From Clostridiales bacterium (GTDB lineage Bacteria; Bacillota; Clostridia; Oscillospirales; QAKW01), in NCBI GenBank assembly GCA_003343605.1, contig QAKW01000070.1, positions 1-35,859 on the forward strand: 35,859 nucleotides of DNA, given 5' to 3'. Shown here piece after piece: positions 1 to 7,164 of this stretch. Position 1 is the first letter of the stretch; each line of letters opens with the position of its first letter. The translations under genes were made by a program, and so were the position numbers. The notes beneath the pieces were generated by a model, which did not search any database, was not told the DNA's origin, and worked only from the letters and a program-made list of their open reading frames with translations.

Positions 1-732
1 GTAGAGGGCACCGAAACCCATAAGCGGGTGTGCGCACTCTGCACGAAGGAAGAAGTTGCCAACTGCACCTATGGCGAAGAAGGCTGGGCGCACGACGATG
101 CGAGCGATCCTTCCAGCCACAGCAAGACCTGCACGGCGTGCGGCAATGTGGCGGCGGAGGCGTGCAGCTTCACCGAAAATGTGGTAGCCCCGACCCATAC
201 GGAAGGCGGCTATACCGAGCATACCTGCGAAACCTGCGGTTATTCTTACCAGGATAACGAGCAGGATGCGCTGGGCCACACCTGGGGCGAGTGGACCCAT
301 GTGGAAGGCACAGAAAATGCGGATGCGCAGCACAAGCATGTTTGCACCGCTGACGATGGCGGTGAAGAAACCCTGAACTGCAGCTTTTCAGAGCGGGTGG
401 TTGCCCCCACCTGCACTGTAAGGGGCTATACCGAGCATACCTGTGCGGATTGCGGCTATTTCTACCGCGATCAGTATCAAGAGGCGCCGGGGCATCATTA
501 TGAAGACGGGGTCTGCGTAGACTGCGGCGCACGCGAGGATGCGGTGCTGGGCGATGTAAACAGCGATGGCAGGGTATCGATTGCAGATGCGGTCATGCTG
601 CTGCGGCATTTCGCAGGCTACGAGGTAAATATTGATCTGGCCGTTGCGGATATCAACTGCGATGGATCAAAAGATCTGGGAGACGTTACCTATCTGATGC
701 AGATGCTCAACGGCTGGTATCCGGCCTCCTAA
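1..732 (+). CDS. Dockerin-bearing protein with Cys-rich repeats (5' end outside window)
   Basis: The reading frame is open from base 1 and ends in TAA at 730-732, so only the C-terminal 243 residues are present. They hold two to three imperfect copies of a Cys-rich repeat with paired CxxC motifs and W-x-x-W/H-type starts, at about 1-510. The C-terminus (about 544-717) is a type I dockerin: two calcium loops of the form DxNxDGxxxxxD (DVNSDG...D and DINCDG...D), each followed by a hydrophobic helix. Dockerins bind cohesin domains with high affinity, and cohesin-like proteins follow directly downstream. The Cys-rich repeats match those of the SLH protein at 2543-4795. The N-terminal or catalytic part of the protein cannot be seen, so its enzymatic role, if any, is unknown. 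The dockerin call is firm; the function of the repeats is not known. Confidence 0.85.
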   Translation, partial: VEGTETHKRVCALCTKEEVANCTYGEEGWAHDDASDPSSHSKTCTACGNVAAEACSFTENVVAPTHTEGGYTEHTCETCGYSYQDNEQDALGHTWGEWTHVEGTENADAQHKHVCTADDGGEETLNCSFSERVVAPTCTVRGYTEHTCADCGYFYRDQYQEAPGHHYEDGVCVDCGAREDAVLGDVNSDGRVSIADAVMLLRHFAGYEVNIDLAVADINCDGSKDLGDVTYLMQMLNGWYPAS

Positions 733-752
733 TGGATTTAAACTGAACATGG

Positions 753-784
753 TTGGCCGCCGGTAATTACCGGCGGCCAATTTT
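753..784 (+). terminator. Intrinsic terminator, perfect palindrome
   Basis: A perfect 28-bp palindrome (753-780) lies 20 bases after the dockerin gene stop and is followed by TTTT. It shares a 20-bp core, CCGCCGGTAATTACCGGCGG, with a second palindrome at 2246-2275. Confidence 0.8.
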
Positions 785-853
785 GGTGGTTCCATGTATT
801 GATTGTGAAAAACGAGGTTGTAAAATAGTATAAAAATATTTTACTAAAATAGG

Positions 854-881
854 TTGAAAAGCATAATATTAATGGTATAAT
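854..881 (+). promoter_or_regulatory. Sigma-A-type promoter for the cohesin-like genes
   Basis: TTGAAA (854-859) and TATAAT (876-881) are separated by 16 bp. The pair lies about 70 bases upstream of the TTG start at 953, in an AT-rich stretch after the dockerin gene terminator. Confidence 0.7.
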
Positions 882-952
882 TGAGATATAGAAAGGCGCT
901 GATTATTTTGTGCGGGATGTCATGTGTTTATTTTGAAAGGAGGACGTAAGAA

Positions 953-1534
953 TTGCTGAAAAAGATAATTTCATTTGCCGTAACGGCGGCAATGCTGATC
1001 ACAATGGTTTGCGCTTTTTCGTTTGCATCTGCCGAAGGATTGATGAAGATAACGGCTGTGGCAGATAAAACGGAAGTCCACCGCGGCGATACGGTCACAG
1101 TAACAGTGGGGTTGGCAAACTATAGTCCTGTTGCAAACATGGTTGTCCGGGGGAATTTTGATCAAGATGTTATGAAAATCATAGAACTTTCCCAGACATT
1201 AAAGGTTGAAGTTCCCGGACTGGGCATCGTTGAGGCCCCTTATTTTCCTACCACGACAATGACCTACAACGATGCATATGCTATAGACAATCTTGGGCCG
1301 ATCTATGCTGTATGGGCAGACGGCGACGATAAGGAAATGGCTGTAAATAGCTTTACTTTATTTACGGTCACTTTTGAAATACTGGACGACGCAGTGCTCG
1401 ATGAAACCGGCGTGCAGTTTTTCTTTGAATCGGTTGGCCATTGGAATGAAGCAGAGGGGCGGTTTACAAACCTGACTCCTGATGTGGACTATACGAAAAA
1501 CGCAGATCCTCTGATTCTGAATGTGCAGGCGTAA
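953..1534 (+). CDS. Secreted single-domain cohesin-like protein
   Basis: This 193-residue protein starts with TTG, supported by an AAAGGAGG site at 936-943; no better start is in frame. A signal peptide (KK, then a hydrophobic core, cleavage after about residue 27 at ASA) is followed by one beta-rich domain of about 165 residues. That domain has the cohesin pattern: HRGDTVTVTVGL near the start, a middle strand block, and FTLFTVTFEIL followed by a strand near the end. No anchor, SLH, LPXTG or membrane segment follows, so the mature protein should be free or bound to a partner. It is a paralogue of the next gene and of the N-terminus of the SLH protein. Function is inferred: a dockerin or carbohydrate partner is plausible because a dockerin protein is encoded just upstream. 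Other Ig-like folds cannot be excluded. Confidence 0.65.
   Translation: MLKKIISFAVTAAMLITMVCAFSFASAEGLMKITAVADKTEVHRGDTVTVTVGLANYSPVANMVVRGNFDQDVMKIIELSQTLKVEVPGLGIVEAPYFPTTTMTYNDAYAIDNLGPIYAVWADGDDKEMAVNSFTLFTVTFEILDDAVLDETGVQFFFESVGHWNEAEGRFTNLTPDVDYTKNADPLILNVQA
1028..1107 (+). repeat. 80-bp direct DNA repeat, copy 1
   Basis: This segment encodes the signal peptide cleavage region and the first cohesin-like strands. It matches 1633-1712 with a single mismatch by eye (a synonymous T/C), while flanking sequence diverges strongly. Confidence 0.85.
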
Positions 1535-1557
1535 AGATGAAAGGAGGACTTTAAACA

Positions 1558-2178
1558 ATGTATAAAAAAATTATGTCATTTGCCCTGTCGGCGGCGATGC
1601 TGCTTACAATGGTTTGTACTTTTTCATTTACCTCTGCCGAAGGATTGATGAAGATAACGGCCGTGGCAGATAAAACGGAAGTCCACCGCGGCGATACGGT
1701 CACAGTAACAGTAGGAATCGAAAATTATACCCAACCGCTGCAGGCGATTACGGTTCTTTGTAACTATGATAAAAATCTTTTAAAAAATACAGTGGTTTCA
1801 GAGATTGTGGATATAGAAATAGAAGTAGCGCCGGGTATTTTTTATCTAGTTCCCATGCAGAGCTTTCCTGGTGTGGTTACAAAAAATTTAAATAGAGTGG
1901 CAGATTCTGCCTTAGGTGAAGACATAGCACCATTGTATATTTCTTGGGCAAATGCTGAAAATCAGGCAAAAGATGCGTCTTTTACACTTTTTACTGCTAC
2001 TTTTGAAGTGTTGGAGGACGCTACGCTGGATGAGACCACCCTTCAATTTTTCTTTGGTGACAGAGGCTCTACTTATTGGGATGAAACGATTACAGCGGCG
2101 ATCAAAACAGTGACCTGTGAGCCGGGCGTTCATTACGAAAAGTACGCAGCACCACTGGTTTTAAATGTGCAGGCATAA
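1558..2178 (+). CDS. Secreted single-domain cohesin-like protein, paralogue
   Basis: A 206-residue protein starts at ATG 1558 with AAAGGAGG at 1540-1547, 23 bases after the previous stop, so the two are probably co-transcribed. A signal peptide with cleavage near residue 27 (TSA) leads into one cohesin-like domain containing HRGDTVTVTVGIENYTQP, a YISWANAENQ strand and FTLFTATFEVL. Its first 50 residues nearly equal those of the upstream gene, but the middle of the domain is closer to the SLH protein (shared WANAENQAKDASF). There is no anchor. The gene looks AT-richer than the ribosomal genes. A role as a soluble cohesin that binds dockerin proteins is an inference from family and neighbourhood. 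Confidence 0.65.
   Translation: MYKKIMSFALSAAMLLTMVCTFSFTSAEGLMKITAVADKTEVHRGDTVTVTVGIENYTQPLQAITVLCNYDKNLLKNTVVSEIVDIEIEVAPGIFYLVPMQSFPGVVTKNLNRVADSALGEDIAPLYISWANAENQAKDASFTLFTATFEVLEDATLDETTLQFFFGDRGSTYWDETITAAIKTVTCEPGVHYEKYAAPLVLNVQA
1633..1712 (+). repeat. 80-bp direct DNA repeat, copy 2
   Basis: This is the second copy of the repeat at 1028-1107, in the same position within the paralogous gene. Confidence 0.85.
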
Positions 2179-2245
2179 ATAATTAAGGAAGAGGCTCAGG
2201 GCAGAAAGGCCCATCCCGCCAAAAAATCAAAAAATAAAACCTTGA

Positions 2246-2275
2246 GCGGACCGCCGGTAATTACCGGCGGTCCGC
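2246..2275. terminator. 30-bp perfect palindrome, probable terminator
   Basis: This perfect 30-bp inverted repeat shares its central 20 bp with the terminator at 753-780. No T-tract follows on the plus strand. A-rich sequence upstream (2216-2240) would give a T-tract for minus-strand transcription. It may stop transcription or act as an RNA-stabilising 3' hairpin. Confidence 0.5.
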
Positions 2276-2424
2276 CCATCAGATGATGCAAGTTATTTAT
2301 GAGTTTACCAATTTTAACTGTATTTTCCTGGTGGCTTTTGGCTGATTTTGCCGATTAAATTTTTAATACTACGCAAAATGTGTTAAAAAAGCAACATAAG
2401 GTGGTGTTTTTTTCATTTAACATT

Positions 2425-2433
2425 TGTTATAAT
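2425..2433 (+). promoter_or_regulatory. Extended -10 promoter for the SLH gene
   Basis: TG-T-TATAAT forms a consensus extended -10 element. No good -35 is visible 16-18 bp upstream, which is common for extended -10 promoters. Confidence 0.55.
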
Positions 2434-2542
2434 GGAGCTACATAACGGGGCCGGTTCGGATTACGCGGCCGGTCTCTTCTTCAGGAAGAAAAAATTCATT
2501 CTCTTTTCTTCTGAAAACGTAATAACATAAGGAGGTTCATTT

Positions 2543-4795
2543 ATGTTTAAAAGAGTGAGTTCGATTGCTGTTACGATCGCAATGCTGCTCACCATGGTAT
2601 GGACATTCTCTTTTGCCTCCGCCGATGGCCTGATGAAGCTGACGGCCGTTGCGGATAAAACAGAGGTTCATCCCGGTGATACGGTAACGGTAACGGTAGG
2701 GGTTGAAAATTATACCCAGCCGCTGCAGGCGATTGCGATTATCGGCAATTACGACAAGGCAGTACTGAATAATACGGCGGTTGAAACCAGCCAAAAAGTG
2801 AATATTCCCGGGATGGGAGACATGGATGTATCATATTTCCCGGGTGCTGTTACAGTGAATACTGATAGAACGGTTAATCTGGGAGAAGATGAAGGCCCTC
2901 TTTATGTTTCCTGGGCTAACGCAGAGAATCAGGCAAAAGATGCGTCTTTTATGCTCTGCAAAGTAACTTTTGAAGTATTGGCAGATGCCACACTGGATGA
3001 AACGACCGTTCAGTTTTTCTTTGCAGACAGAAGTTCTACCTATTGGGATGAGACTCTTGAAAGCGATATTAAAACGGTTACCTGTGAGCCTGATGTTCAT
3101 TATGTAAAGAATGCAGATGCGCTGGTTCTGAGCGTAACCTGCGATCACGACTGGAGCGCCTGGGCCCATGTGGATGAGAGCAATCCTTCCCAGCATACCA
3201 GAACCTGCTCCAAGTGCAGTGATGCTGAAACGGTAAACTGTACGTTCGATGATGTTGTAACAGATCCGACCCATCTGGCCGGTGGTTATACCACCCATAC
3301 CTGCCCGGATTGCGGCTATAGTTATCAGGATAGCGAAACCGATCCGGTAGATCATACCTATGGTGCATGGACGCATAAGGAAGGCACAGAAGGTGCTGAT
3401 TCCAAGCATGTACGCACCTGCACCGAGAATGATGGCGGTAGCGAAGAAGCGAGCTGCACCTTTACGGATGAAGTGGTAGACCCCACCTGCACCGAGAAGG
3501 GCTATACCAAGCATACCTGCAGCGATTGCGGCTATTCCTATAACGATACGGAAGTAGACGCGCTGGATCACGCATGGGGCGAGTGGACTCATGTGGAAGG
3601 CACAGAAGGCGCGGATGCACAGCACACCCGTGTTTGCGCGAATGACGCTACCCATGTAGAAACAGAAGCCTGCAGCTTCACGGATGAAGTGGTAGATCCC
3701 ACCTGCACCGAGAAGGGCTACACCAAGCATACCTGCGGCGGTTGCGGCTATTCCTATAATGATACGGAAGTAGACGCGCTGGATCACGCATGGGGCGAGT
3801 GGACTCACGTGGAAGGCACAGAAGGCGCGGATGCACAGCACACCCGTGTTTGCGCGAATGACGCCGCCCATGTAGAAACAGAAGCCTGCAGCTTTGAGAA
3901 GCAGGAAACCTCCGTTGCGCCGACCTGCACGGAAGACGGACACGACGACTTCAAGTGCTCCGTCTGCGGCTATGAATACAGTGTAACGGTTCCGGCTACC
4001 GCTGAAGATGGTGATCACACCGGAGTGGTTACCCGCTATTATGCACCGACTGAAACCGAAGAAGGCCGTTGGGAGCGCTATTGTGTAGATTGTGAAACGG
4101 TTCTTGAGACTGAGGTGATTGCTGCCGGTCATCCGTTCGACGATGTAACCGATGAGAATGTGTGGTATTATGATACCGCAGTATTCTGCAAGGCGCTGGG
4201 CATTTTTGAGGGTGAATACAATGTATTCTACGGTGACCGTGCGATCACCAGAGGCGAGTTTGTAACCGTTCTCTGCAGAATGCTTGGCCTCACCGATGAA
4301 TTGCTGGAGTTTGTTCCTGATGAAGATTTTGAACAGATTCTGGTAGGTCTTGCCGAAGCTTTCGGTAACGATGATGTAAAAGTGCTGAACGATCTGGGCG
4401 ATGCCTGGTATGCACGGCAGGCGAAAGTGATGGCTGCCATCGGCGTGGTTAGAGGATATGAAGACAGCACCTTCCGCGGCGAGAGTGCGATCAGCCGTGA
4501 AGAGGTTGCGGTAATGCTCTATCGGCTGGTTTCGATCAATGCGAAACTGGAGGGTACGGATGAGCTGCCGACCTTCGGTGATCCCGCAGAGTTCAACGAT
4601 GCTGATACGGTTGCCGGATGGGCTGCCGAAGAAGTTGCCTGGGCCGGAACTTCCGGTTTGTTCCAGGGCGATGACGACGGTAATTTCTGCCCGCAGGGCA
4701 ATGCAACCAGAGCGGAAATGGCTACTCTGATTGAGAGAATGGCTTTGTCTGATGGATCCATTGTTGTGATGGAGCCTGTTGTAGAAGGAGCCTGA
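2543..4795 (+). CDS. SLH-anchored surface protein with cohesin-like domain and Cys-rich repeats
   Basis: This 750-residue secreted protein starts at ATG 2543 behind AAGGAGG. Residues 1-27 are a signal peptide (cleavage at ASA) and 29-197 a cohesin-like domain paralogous to the two upstream proteins. Residues 201-485 are tandem Cys-rich repeats of 69-72 residues with CxxCGYSY motifs, and 486-528 a degenerate repeat. Three S-layer homology domains follow, at about 531-582, 616-663 and 684-733, recognisable by FxDV/FNDA starts, the (I/A)TRxE(F/M)xxxLxRM pattern and GYEDSTFRG-type loops. SLH domains bind pyruvylated secondary wall polymers, so the protein should sit on the cell wall and display the cohesin-like domain outward. 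It resembles the architecture of an anchoring scaffoldin with one cohesin. A dockerin partner is encoded at 1-732. Cohesin assignment is by pattern only. Confidence 0.8.
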   Translation: MFKRVSSIAVTIAMLLTMVWTFSFASADGLMKLTAVADKTEVHPGDTVTVTVGVENYTQPLQAIAIIGNYDKAVLNNTAVETSQKVNIPGMGDMDVSYFPGAVTVNTDRTVNLGEDEGPLYVSWANAENQAKDASFMLCKVTFEVLADATLDETTVQFFFADRSSTYWDETLESDIKTVTCEPDVHYVKNADALVLSVTCDHDWSAWAHVDESNPSQHTRTCSKCSDAETVNCTFDDVVTDPTHLAGGYTTHTCPDCGYSYQDSETDPVDHTYGAWTHKEGTEGADSKHVRTCTENDGGSEEASCTFTDEVVDPTCTEKGYTKHTCSDCGYSYNDTEVDALDHAWGEWTHVEGTEGADAQHTRVCANDATHVETEACSFTDEVVDPTCTEKGYTKHTCGGCGYSYNDTEVDALDHAWGEWTHVEGTEGADAQHTRVCANDAAHVETEACSFEKQETSVAPTCTEDGHDDFKCSVCGYEYSVTVPATAEDGDHTGVVTRYYAPTETEEGRWERYCVDCETVLETEVIAAGHPFDDVTDENVWYYDTAVFCKALGIFEGEYNVFYGDRAITRGEFVTVLCRMLGLTDELLEFVPDEDFEQILVGLAEAFGNDDVKVLNDLGDAWYARQAKVMAAIGVVRGYEDSTFRGESAISREEVAVMLYRLVSINAKLEGTDELPTFGDPAEFNDADTVAGWAAEEVAWAGTSGLFQGDDDGNFCPQGNATRAEMATLIERMALSDGSIVVMEPVVEGA
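3143..3997 (+). repeat. Tandem 72-residue (216-bp) Cys-rich coding repeats
   Basis: Four units begin at about 3143, 3350, 3566 and 3782. The last two full units are nearly identical in DNA (for example 3571 onward and 3787 onward, exactly 216 bp apart). Each unit carries a WGxWTHVEGTEGAD start, a PTCTEKGYTKHTC centre and a CGYSYND end. The same unit occurs in the dockerin protein at 1-510. Confidence 0.9.
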
Positions 4796-4809
4796 GTGTT
4801 TTAATAAAG

Positions 4810-4841
4810 GGCGCGGTTCTTTTTGGAACCGCGCCTTTTTT
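4810..4841 (+). terminator. Intrinsic terminator of the SLH gene
   Basis: GGCGCGGTTC (4810-4819) pairs perfectly with GAACCGCGCC (4826-4835) across a 6-base loop and is followed by six Ts. Confidence 0.92.
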
Positions 4842-4882
4842 ATATGCAATACTTTGGAAACAGGCGTATTTTTACAAATATA

Positions 4883-4917
4883 AACAGCCACCGGCCAAGG
4901 AGCGGCCGGTGGCTGTT
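4883..4917 (-). terminator. Intrinsic terminator of the kinase operon
   Basis: A perfect 14-bp stem (4883-4896 with 4904-4917, 7-base loop) lies 18 bases after the kinase stop on the minus strand. On that strand the stem is followed by T-rich sequence. It may work in both directions. Confidence 0.8.
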
Positions 4918-4935
4918 TTGCTGTTCTTAATCATT

Positions 4936-6018
4936 TTAATATTTGGCTACAATCGCCTGCATCTGATCCTGCTTTTCTTCCATTTCCCGCACCAGTTTAA
5001 ACTGTGTGCGGGCACGCACCAGATTATGCGTGGGGTAACCGGTTTTGAAATAGACGTCTCCATTGAGATAATCTGCCAGAAAGCGCACGCCGCATTCCAG
5101 CGTCATCATCCAGGCGCCGGTTGGCAGAAGGCTTTTTTCCGCCGGCGTCAGCACATTGTTGCAGCCTTCCAAAAAGCCGCGTGTATAAGCATCAAACAGC
5201 TCAAGATCCAGATGTACCTTTGAAAGATCCGGCTCATCTTCGGCGGCGGTAGAGGCCCCATAACGTATGGAATCACCAAAATCAAAGATTGCCTGCCCGG
5301 GCATCACCGTATCGAGATCAATTACGCAAACGCCCTCTCCGGTTTTGGGATCCAGAAGAACGTTATTGAGCTTGGTATCATTGTGCGTAACCCGAACCGG
5401 CAGAGCGCCCCGGGCCTGCAGATCCATTACAATGCCGCAGGAAGCCTCGCGCTCCAGCGCGAAGGCGATTTCCTCCTGCGCCGTATCTTTGCGGCCGGCC
5501 GCGTTTTTTTCTATGGCCGCCTTTAATTGCTGCATGCGCTGCGGGGTATCGTGAAAGTGCGGAATCGTTTCATGAAGAGTATCCGCCGGATAATCGCCCA
5601 GCAGCGATTGGAACCGGCCGTATGCCTTGCCGCTGGCATAAAAATCCTGCGCGTTGCGCGCTGCGTTCAGCGCAAAGAGATCACTCTGGAAGCGGTATGC
5701 CCGAAATGCGCCCTCCGGGCCGTTATAATAAAGATCTCCGCTGCGCGTTTGAATAAAGGTGAGGGTTTCGCGGTTTGGATCTCCGCCCTGCTCCACAATC
5801 CGTTTTTTCAGATATTCGGTAACGCCGAATACATTTTCCATCAGACCCTGCGGGTTGGTAAAAACATAGGTATTCATTTTCTGGAGAATATACTGGGTGC
5901 CTTTTGCGGTGGTAAGCAGCAGGGTATCGTTGATATGGCCGTTACCAAAGGATTCATTTTTTACAATCGGCCCATCGAAGGCAAAGGCATCGATAACCGT
6001 TTGCAATTCCTTGCACAT
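4936..6018 (-). CDS. nahK: N-acetylhexosamine 1-kinase-like phosphotransferase
   Basis: This 360-residue protein belongs to the aminoglycoside phosphotransferase/choline kinase fold. It shows the nucleotide loop FGNGHIND (residues 24-31), the catalytic loop HNDTKLNN (212-219, catalytic Asp214) and the metal-binding IDLDT and DFGD motifs (Asp236, Asp246). The length and HNDTKLNN motif match the NahK (LnpB) family, which phosphorylates GlcNAc or GalNAc at C1 in the lacto-N-biose/galacto-N-biose pathway of bifidobacteria. The ATG is preceded by GGGAGG lying within the end of the upstream nucleotidyltransferase gene, only 3 bases away, so the two are translated as an operon. Related proteins are often misnamed mucin desulfatases. 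The exact substrate is inferred from family. Confidence 0.8.
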   Translation of the reverse strand: MCKELQTVIDAFAFDGPIVKNESFGNGHINDTLLLTTAKGTQYILQKMNTYVFTNPQGLMENVFGVTEYLKKRIVEQGGDPNRETLTFIQTRSGDLYYNGPEGAFRAYRFQSDLFALNAARNAQDFYASGKAYGRFQSLLGDYPADTLHETIPHFHDTPQRMQQLKAAIEKNAAGRKDTAQEEIAFALEREASCGIVMDLQARGALPVRVTHNDTKLNNVLLDPKTGEGVCVIDLDTVMPGQAIFDFGDSIRYGASTAAEDEPDLSKVHLDLELFDAYTRGFLEGCNNVLTPAEKSLLPTGAWMMTLECGVRFLADYLNGDVYFKTGYPTHNLVRARTQFKLVREMEEKQDQMQAIVAKY

Positions 6019-6021
6019 GGT

Positions 6022-6948
6022 TTAATCCTCCCAAAGATTCTCCGGATAAACGCCTGCGTCCTTCAGCCCCCGGATACCGGCTTCCACCATGGGCTTATCC
6101 TCTTTATAAGTGACGCCAAACCATTTATCTGCGCTGTGCAGCACCTGCACCTCTGCGGCGTCTTCACGCAGAAGCTCATCCACCACCACCGGCAGATAGA
6201 ATTCGCCCTTCAGGGGATTCTCCCGCACGGTTTTCTGCAGAAAGGCGGGGAATTTTTCTTCCAGCGCCCGGAGATACGCTAAGGGGAAGCCCCACATATT
6301 CATAGAAACCGGCGCATCATTGGGAACGGGAATAAAAGAGATTCCGCCGTCTTCCGAATAATGGGCCTGCCCGTTGATCTTCTGAATCATGGTGCGCTCA
6401 TCGATTTTTTCAAGATAACCCTTTTCATTGACCCGGCAAACGCCTCTGGCCACATGGCCGTTATCGGTAAGGGTATTCTCCAGAATATAGCCGACCATGG
6501 CGATGCGCATTGGCTGTGCTTCCTGCGCATCCCGCAGAAAGCGGTATAGCTGCACAAATGCATCCCGGCCGTAAAAATCATCGGCGTTGATCACGGCAAA
6601 GGGTGCGTTCAAAACTTCTTTACAGCAGAGAATGGCATGGCCGGTGCCCCAGGGCTTAACCCGGTCTTCGGGAATCGTAATTACACCTGCCGGAATATTG
6701 GCAAGCTCCTGAAAAACATAGTGGACCTCCGCCCGTTTTTCAATGCGTTTGCCAATGACCTCTTTGAAATCGGCCTCGATCTCTTTTTTAATTACGAAAA
6801 CGAATTTTTTGAATCCGGCTTTCATTGCATCATAAACGGAAAAATCCATAATGATATGCCCTTGCGGGTCTACCGGATCAATCTGCTTCAAGCCTCCGTA
6901 ACGGCTGCCCATACCGGCGGCCATGATCACTAAAATAGGTTCGTTCAT
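6022..6948 (-). CDS. Sugar-1-phosphate nucleotidyltransferase
   Basis: This 308-residue protein has a GT-A-like NTP transferase domain. The signature AAGMGSRYGGLKQ is at residues 10-22, KPWGTGHA at 98-105 and the metal-binding NADDFYG at 121-127. I chose ATG 6948 because GGGAGG sits 10 bases upstream; an ATG 18 bases further upstream overlaps that site. The family joins sugar 1-phosphates to UTP or another NTP with release of pyrophosphate. Co-transcription with an N-acetylhexosamine 1-kinase suggests that the substrate is GlcNAc-1-P or GalNAc-1-P, yielding a UDP-amino sugar. This is an inference: the protein is shorter than the bifidobacterial LnpC uridylyltransferase and is not GlmU-like, since no left-handed beta-helix follows. 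Confidence 0.8.
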   Translation of the reverse strand: MNEPILVIMAAGMGSRYGGLKQIDPVDPQGHIIMDFSVYDAMKAGFKKFVFVIKKEIEADFKEVIGKRIEKRAEVHYVFQELANIPAGVITIPEDRVKPWGTGHAILCCKEVLNAPFAVINADDFYGRDAFVQLYRFLRDAQEAQPMRIAMVGYILENTLTDNGHVARGVCRVNEKGYLEKIDERTMIQKINGQAHYSEDGGISFIPVPNDAPVSMNMWGFPLAYLRALEEKFPAFLQKTVRENPLKGEFYLPVVVDELLREDAAEVQVLHSADKWFGVTYKEDKPMVEAGIRGLKDAGVYPENLWED

Positions 6949-7005
6949 CGAATTGGGACCTCCCATATTATTTTTCTTCCTAATTTAACATAAATAGGTA
7001 TTTTT

Positions 7006-7034
7006 ATTATATCATTTATTTCGGAGTGTGTAAA
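7006..7034 (-). promoter_or_regulatory. Promoter of the nucleotidyltransferase-kinase operon
   Basis: On the minus strand TTTACA (7034-7029) and TATAAT (7011-7006) are spaced by 17 bp, about 58 bases before the chosen ATG. Confidence 0.7.
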
Positions 7035-7129
7035 GGCGTGAAAATTATAATAATGGTCACCGGCAGATTCCGACAAGCAGGCCGTGCTTGCAGATCTGCA
7101 ATAAAAATGCAAAAAAATAAAAATAATGC

Positions 7130-7158
7130 TTGAAATTCCCGGATGAGTGTGCTATTAT
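7130..7158 (+). promoter_or_regulatory. Main promoter of the S10-spc-alpha cluster
   Basis: TTGAAA (7130-7135) and TATTAT (7153-7158) are spaced by exactly 17 bp, with A-rich sequence upstream that could act as an UP element. This is the only strong promoter seen before rpsJ. Confidence 0.75.
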
Positions 7159-7164
7159 ATACAA

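Larger units (their letters stand above)
2179..2542 (+). other. Intergenic region between the cohesin-like genes and the SLH gene
   Basis: This 364-base stretch has no convincing gene. It holds the 30-bp palindrome at 2246-2275, AT-rich sequence from about 2290, an extended -10 promoter at 2425-2433 and an untranslated leader of about 100 bases ending in the AAGGAGG site of the SLH gene (2529-2535). Confidence 0.7.

Noticed and set aside
3143..3997. Repeat block considered as a CRISPR array
   Set aside because: The unit is 216 bp, in frame, and codes for a protein repeat; there are no short direct repeats with unique spacers and no cas genes.
2831..4891. Very long open frame (686 codons) on the minus strand, opposite the SLH gene
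   Set aside because: It is entirely antisense to a gene with clear domains, its openness follows from the repeated codon pattern of that gene, its product shows no known motif, and it has no ribosome-binding site of note.
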